This document shows, piece after piece, positions 22,063-24,787 of a DNA stretch of 24,787 bases; position 1 is the first letter of the stretch; each line of letters opens with the position of its first letter. The stretch is from DATDUW01 sp035290185 (GTDB lineage Bacteria > Patescibacteriota > Patescibacteriia > UBA9934 > GWF2-40-263), in NCBI GenBank assembly GCA_035290185.1, contig DATDUW010000010.1, positions 1 through 24,787 of the forward strand, in the 5' to 3' direction. The translations under genes were made by a program, and so were the position numbers. The notes under the pieces were generated by a model, which saw nothing but the letters and a program-made list of their open reading frames with translations, did no database searches and was not told the DNA's origin.

Positions 22063-23136
22063 TTAAACACTCACTCGAAAATGACAAACATCCCCATCCT
22101 GCATGAGATATTCCCTTCCTTCTATACGAAGTTTTCCAGCCTCCTTTGACCCGGATTCTCCAAGGTCGACAAAATCTTTCCAATCAATAATTTCCGCACA
22201 GATATAGGCTTTTTCAAAATCGGTATGAATAACAGCCGCAGCTTGAGGCCCTTTCGTCCCTTTGACAATCGTCCAGGCCCGCGATTCTTTTTCTCCGGAG
22301 GTAAAATACGTGATGAGGTTGAGAAGTTCGTAGCATTTCAGAATGACACGGTCCAGGCCAGATAGGGAGAGTCCCAGGTCTTGTAGGAAAATTCTTTGGT
22401 CTTCCGGGGCCATATCAACGAGCTCGGATTCAATTTTAACACTGAGGGGAACAGCCAATCGATCCGGACCAAGCGGGTTTTTCCAAAGCGGATCCGCTGC
22501 CGATGCCTCATCAACGTTGACGACGTAGAGGACTGGTTTGCGGGTGAGGAGTTGCAGGCCGCGTATGGTTTTTTCTTCCTCTTCCGTAAGATCAACGGAA
22601 TGGACGGGTTTTTCCGTCTGGATAGCATTCAGGATTTTCAAAAGGGCATTTTCTTCCGTTTCCAATTCTGCGGTCTTTCCCGATTTCATTTTGTCGTGGA
22701 TATTGTTTAATCTTTTTTGGATCGTTTCAAGATCAGCCATGGCCAATTCAAGTTCAATAATTTCCTTGTCACGAACGGGATTTACATCCCCGCTGACATG
22801 GTGAACATTCGGATCCTGGAATGCCCGCACCACATGAGCGATCATGTCCACTTCGCGGATGTTCGCGAGAAACTTGTTTCCTAATCCCTCACCTTTGTGA
22901 GCACCAGCCACAAGCCCGGCAATATCCACGAATTCAATAGCGGTTGGGATCGTCTTTTGCGATTTTGAAACCTCCGTAAGTCTTTGAAGCCGTTCGTCTG
23001 GTACCTCGACCACGCCGACATTTGGTTCAATCGTACAAAAAGGAAAATTTTCGCAGGGAACCTGTTTTTTGGTAAGCGTTTTGAAAAGGGTTGATTTGCC
23101 TACGTTCGGTAGGCCTACAATTCCGACTTGAAGCAT
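22063..23136 (-). CDS. ychF: Redox-regulated ATPase/GTPase YchF (Obg-like)
   Basis: This conserved Obg-family P-loop protein binds ATP and associates with ribosomes. It is 357 aa, the usual length. The G1 loop is GLPNVGKST at 8-16, followed by NFPFCTIEPNVGVVEVPD (switch I region) and DIAGLVAGAHKGEGLGN (G3, switch II). The NKxD motif is replaced by NVDE, the change that shifts specificity to ATP in this family. The C-terminal TGS-like domain includes FTSGEKESRAWTI, DFEKAYICAEI and EYLMQDGDVCHFRVSV. No clear promoter is seen in the 23 bases before the first upstream hairpin, so its start of transcription may lie within the palindromic element. Confidence 0.97.
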   Translation of the reverse strand: MLQVGIVGLPNVGKSTLFKTLTKKQVPCENFPFCTIEPNVGVVEVPDERLQRLTEVSKSQKTIPTAIEFVDIAGLVAGAHKGEGLGNKFLANIREVDMIAHVVRAFQDPNVHHVSGDVNPVRDKEIIELELAMADLETIQKRLNNIHDKMKSGKTAELETEENALLKILNAIQTEKPVHSVDLTEEEEKTIRGLQLLTRKPVLYVVNVDEASAADPLWKNPLGPDRLAVPLSVKIESELVDMAPEDQRIFLQDLGLSLSGLDRVILKCYELLNLITYFTSGEKESRAWTIVKGTKGPQAAAVIHTDFEKAYICAEIIDWKDFVDLGESGSKEAGKLRIEGREYLMQDGDVCHFRVSV

Positions 23137-23159
23137 AGTAGTAAATCATTTTCCATATA

Positions 23160-23367
23160 GTTGGGGCTCTGCCCCAACATCCCCGCCCTATTTTCTTTGA
23201 AATGCCCAAAGAAAATAGGGAAAAAGAAATGGCATCCAAAGTCTCTCCTCCGTAACTCGCTGGGCTCCCGGCGTTCCTTGCATGGAACTTGGCAGCCTGC
23301 GCCTTTGCCCACCAAAGCTCATCTTCAGAGCGAAGGTGGGTCGAACAGAGCTTCGGAGAGACTTTGG
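23160..23367. repeat. Hairpin-rich intergenic element, possible mobile repeat or structured RNA
   Basis: Four nested or tandem palindromes fill this gap. (1) GTTGGGGC/GCCCCAAC, 23160-23178. (2) A 14-bp perfect stem CCCTATTTTCTTTG (23186-23199) with its complement at 23207-23220. (3) An outer 13-bp perfect stem CCAAAGTCTCTCC (23236-23248) with GGAGAGACTTTGG (23355-23367). (4) Inside it, GTTCC/GGAAC (23273-23288) and CCCACC..GCTC / GAGC..GGTGGG (23308-23340). The GC-rich middle differs from the AT-rich flanks. Both strands could fold, and no convincing protein is encoded. Confidence 0.6.
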
Positions 23368-23476
23368 AAACGCGCTCGAGTTTATTGGATTTTTTTGAGG
23401 TAACTATAGTAAAGCGAGTATATCGGTGGAAAGGAGGAGGGACAAGAGAGAAGTTAATTATTTTTGTTATTAAAAA

Positions 23477-23505
23477 TTGACATAAATTAGTTTTTGTGGT
23501 AAAGT
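23477..23505 (+). promoter_or_regulatory. Promoter of the metal-binding repeat protein
   Basis: A perfect TTGACA at 23477-23482, 17 bp, then TAAAGT at 23500-23505. The predicted start near 23512 gives a leader of about 200 bases. Confidence 0.62.
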
Positions 23506-23514
23506 AGAAAAGTT

Positions 23515-23582
23515 CCTGATACACGATTTTGGGCCATTTTTAGGAAAAAATTCTCGTAAAAATAGCCCAGAGTCGTGCCAGG
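23515..23582 (+). promoter_or_regulatory. Long hairpin at the 5' end of the leader
   Basis: CCTG, CACGA, TGGGC and ATTTTTA pair in order with TAAAAAT, GCCCA, TCGTG and CAGG, separated by small internal loops. It begins right at the predicted transcript start. A second hairpin (AGGCTC/GAGCCT, about 23629-23654) follows. It could protect the mRNA or be part of a regulatory leader; no known riboswitch pattern was recognised. Confidence 0.5.
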
Positions 23583-23710
23583 AGAAGCTCTTTTCAATTG
23601 GGACGATTTGAATCAGGAAAGAAAAGGCTCTGGCGTGTCCGCTGGAGCCTGTCGGAAAACATCGAACGAGGCCCACGCTACCTGGCGTTGGGAGTAGAGG
23701 AGTAGAAGAG

Positions 23711-24784
23711 ATGAAAATTCAGAAACTGATCGTGGCGGGAATTTTGGCATGTTTCGTGGCAGGTCAGGACTCCTGCGGGGTCGACGCCGACGGCGATGGA
23801 TTCTCTGGGACAGGAATCGATGCCGAGTGCGATGACACCGATCCCTTGACCTATCCCGACGCCGTCGAGATCTGCGACGAAAAGGACAATGACTGCGACG
23901 GCCTAGTGGACGAGGAAGCGGTGGATGTCCAGGTCCTTTGGGATGACGACGATGGTGACGGTTACGGCGATAACAGTGTCACCTCCTTCGTCTCCTGCCC
24001 GGAGATCGGGTTCGTGGGGCAAGGTGGCGACTGCAATGATGCCGACGACACAATTCATCCGGGAGCCGGTGAAGTGTCAGGAGTATATGGATGCGATGGT
24101 CTCGACCACGACTGCGACGGACAGGATGGCGCGCATCTGTGGTATGACTGGGATGAGGATGGTTACGGAGGAACATCCTACACAATCATCCAGTGCCCGG
24201 TCCCTTATTGGTTTCATCCAGCGGTCCCCTTTGAGTATATTTCGGAGGTCGGTGGGGACTGCAACGACAACGACTGGGACATCAATCCCGGTGAGGAGGA
24301 GTGGGGCGGAAATGGTGTCGACGACAACTGCGATGGGGTTGTCGATGCGGACGCTGATGGCGTCGACAATGATGCGGATCAGTACTCCGAGGCCCAGGGG
24401 GATTGTGATGACGACAGCGTCGACATCTATCCCGGGGCCGCTGAGGTCCCGTACGACAACGTCGATCAGGACTGTTCGGGTGGCGACCTGGTGGACGTGG
24501 ACGGCGACGGTTATCGTGCCTCCGTGTCCTACAACGGAGGCGACTCCGACTGCGATGATACCGATGTCACCGTCTATCGAGGAGCCATCGAGGTCCAAGA
24601 TGGCAAGGACAACGACTGCGACGACGAGGTGGACGAGCCCCTTGAGACTGAGGATTATGACCTTGATGGTTATTCCCAGTCCCAGGGGGACTGCAACGAA
24701 TGGTATTCCAGTGTGTACCCAGGTGCCGTTGAAACCAAGGACGGCTGGGACAACGACTGTGACGGGTTGATTGATGAGCCCTAA
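23711..24784 (+). CDS. Secreted Asp-rich protein with MopE-like putative metal-binding repeats
   Basis: The product is 357 aa. The N-terminus MKIQKLIVAGILACFVAG is an export signal; ILAC at 11-14 is a weak lipobox, so a lipoprotein is possible. The rest consists of six units at about 25-68, 78-140, 146-211, 212-259, 262-309 and 315-357. Each is built as D-x-D-x-DG(Y/F), then GDC(N/D)D, a PGA-E segment and DN(D)CDG-x-DE, the putative metal-binding motif of MopE-like proteins. Paired cysteines per unit probably form disulfides, and the Asp side chains suggest calcium binding. A Shine-Dalgarno-like GAGGAG precedes the ATG. A hand count of 23821-23880 gives 62% GC, against about 45% in a ychF sample, hinting at transfer or repeat amplification. 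The stop lies at the window edge, so the protein is complete. Confidence 0.85.
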   Translation: MKIQKLIVAGILACFVAGQDSCGVDADGDGFSGTGIDAECDDTDPLTYPDAVEICDEKDNDCDGLVDEEAVDVQVLWDDDDGDGYGDNSVTSFVSCPEIGFVGQGGDCNDADDTIHPGAGEVSGVYGCDGLDHDCDGQDGAHLWYDWDEDGYGGTSYTIIQCPVPYWFHPAVPFEYISEVGGDCNDNDWDINPGEEEWGGNGVDDNCDGVVDADADGVDNDADQYSEAQGDCDDDSVDIYPGAAEVPYDNVDQDCSGGDLVDVDGDGYRASVSYNGGDSDCDDTDVTVYRGAIEVQDGKDNDCDDEVDEPLETEDYDLDGYSQSQGDCNEWYSSVYPGAVETKDGWDNDCDGLIDEP

Positions 24785-24787
24785 CGG

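Noticed and set aside
23925..24770. Second plus-strand frame inside the MopE-like gene
   Set aside because: It is a Thr/Arg/Met-rich shadow of the Asp-rich repeats, with no independent start signals.
23711..24784. Tandem DNA repeat in the MopE-like gene
   Set aside because: The repetition is at protein level; unit lengths and nucleotides vary, so it is a repeat protein rather than a DNA satellite.
1..24787. tRNA, rRNA or CRISPR array
   Set aside because: No T-arm-like sequences in cloverleaf context, no rRNA signatures and no regularly spaced direct repeats were seen.

Overview
The window looks like the replication-origin neighbourhood of a small-genome bacterium. It holds dnaN, dnaA, rpmH, rnpA and yidD on the left, followed by housekeeping genes: trigger factor, endonuclease IV, membrane pyrophosphatase, RNase HII, ComM, LspA, DksA/TraR-like protein, PNPase, S15 and YchF. 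Several things suggest Patescibacteria/CPR or a similar reduced lineage: short intergenic gaps, few good Shine-Dalgarno sequences, TrmB-type and NYN/LabA-type proteins, a LysM-M23 peptidase and a MopE-like repeat protein. There is no rRNA or tRNA in the window, so this placement is tentative.

Layout. 1-103: start of an IS5-family transposase running off the left edge, plus a strong hairpin. 97-3980 (minus strand): dnaA, a 242-bp gap that is the best local oriC candidate, dnaN and two unknown small proteins where recF often lies. 4158-4993 (plus): rpmH-rnpA-yidD, with no yidC following. 4975-7423 (minus): tig-nfo-DUF167. 7513-9158: divergent TrmB-like regulator and receiver-like protein, each with a clear sigma70-type promoter. 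9220-11214 (minus): H+-pyrophosphatase. 11276-13451 (plus): rnhB and a LysM/M23 peptidase. 13494-15917 (minus): dksA-like, lspA, then comM behind a terminator. 15918-16399: a 480-bp gap with a candidate structured small RNA (own promoter and terminator) and two perfect DnaA boxes. 16400-20913 (minus): rpsO, NYN protein, pnp and a membrane-anchored protein. 21108-23136 (minus): an unknown protein with a strong ribosome-binding site, and ychF. 23137-23710: a highly palindromic element and a structured leader. 23711-24784 (plus): a secreted Asp-rich protein with six putative metal-binding repeats.

How the genes relate. The left part is replication initiation plus the usual RnpA/L34 module. tig-nfo-DUF167 and rpsO-NYN-pnp-anchor protein look like operons, the latter centred on RNA turnover. 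dksA-lspA is translationally coupled. The most unusual material is non-coding: the putative RNA at about 16.0-16.26 kb, the hairpin-rich element at 23.16-23.37 kb, and a terminator whose 3' arm appears to act as the ribosome-binding site of comM.
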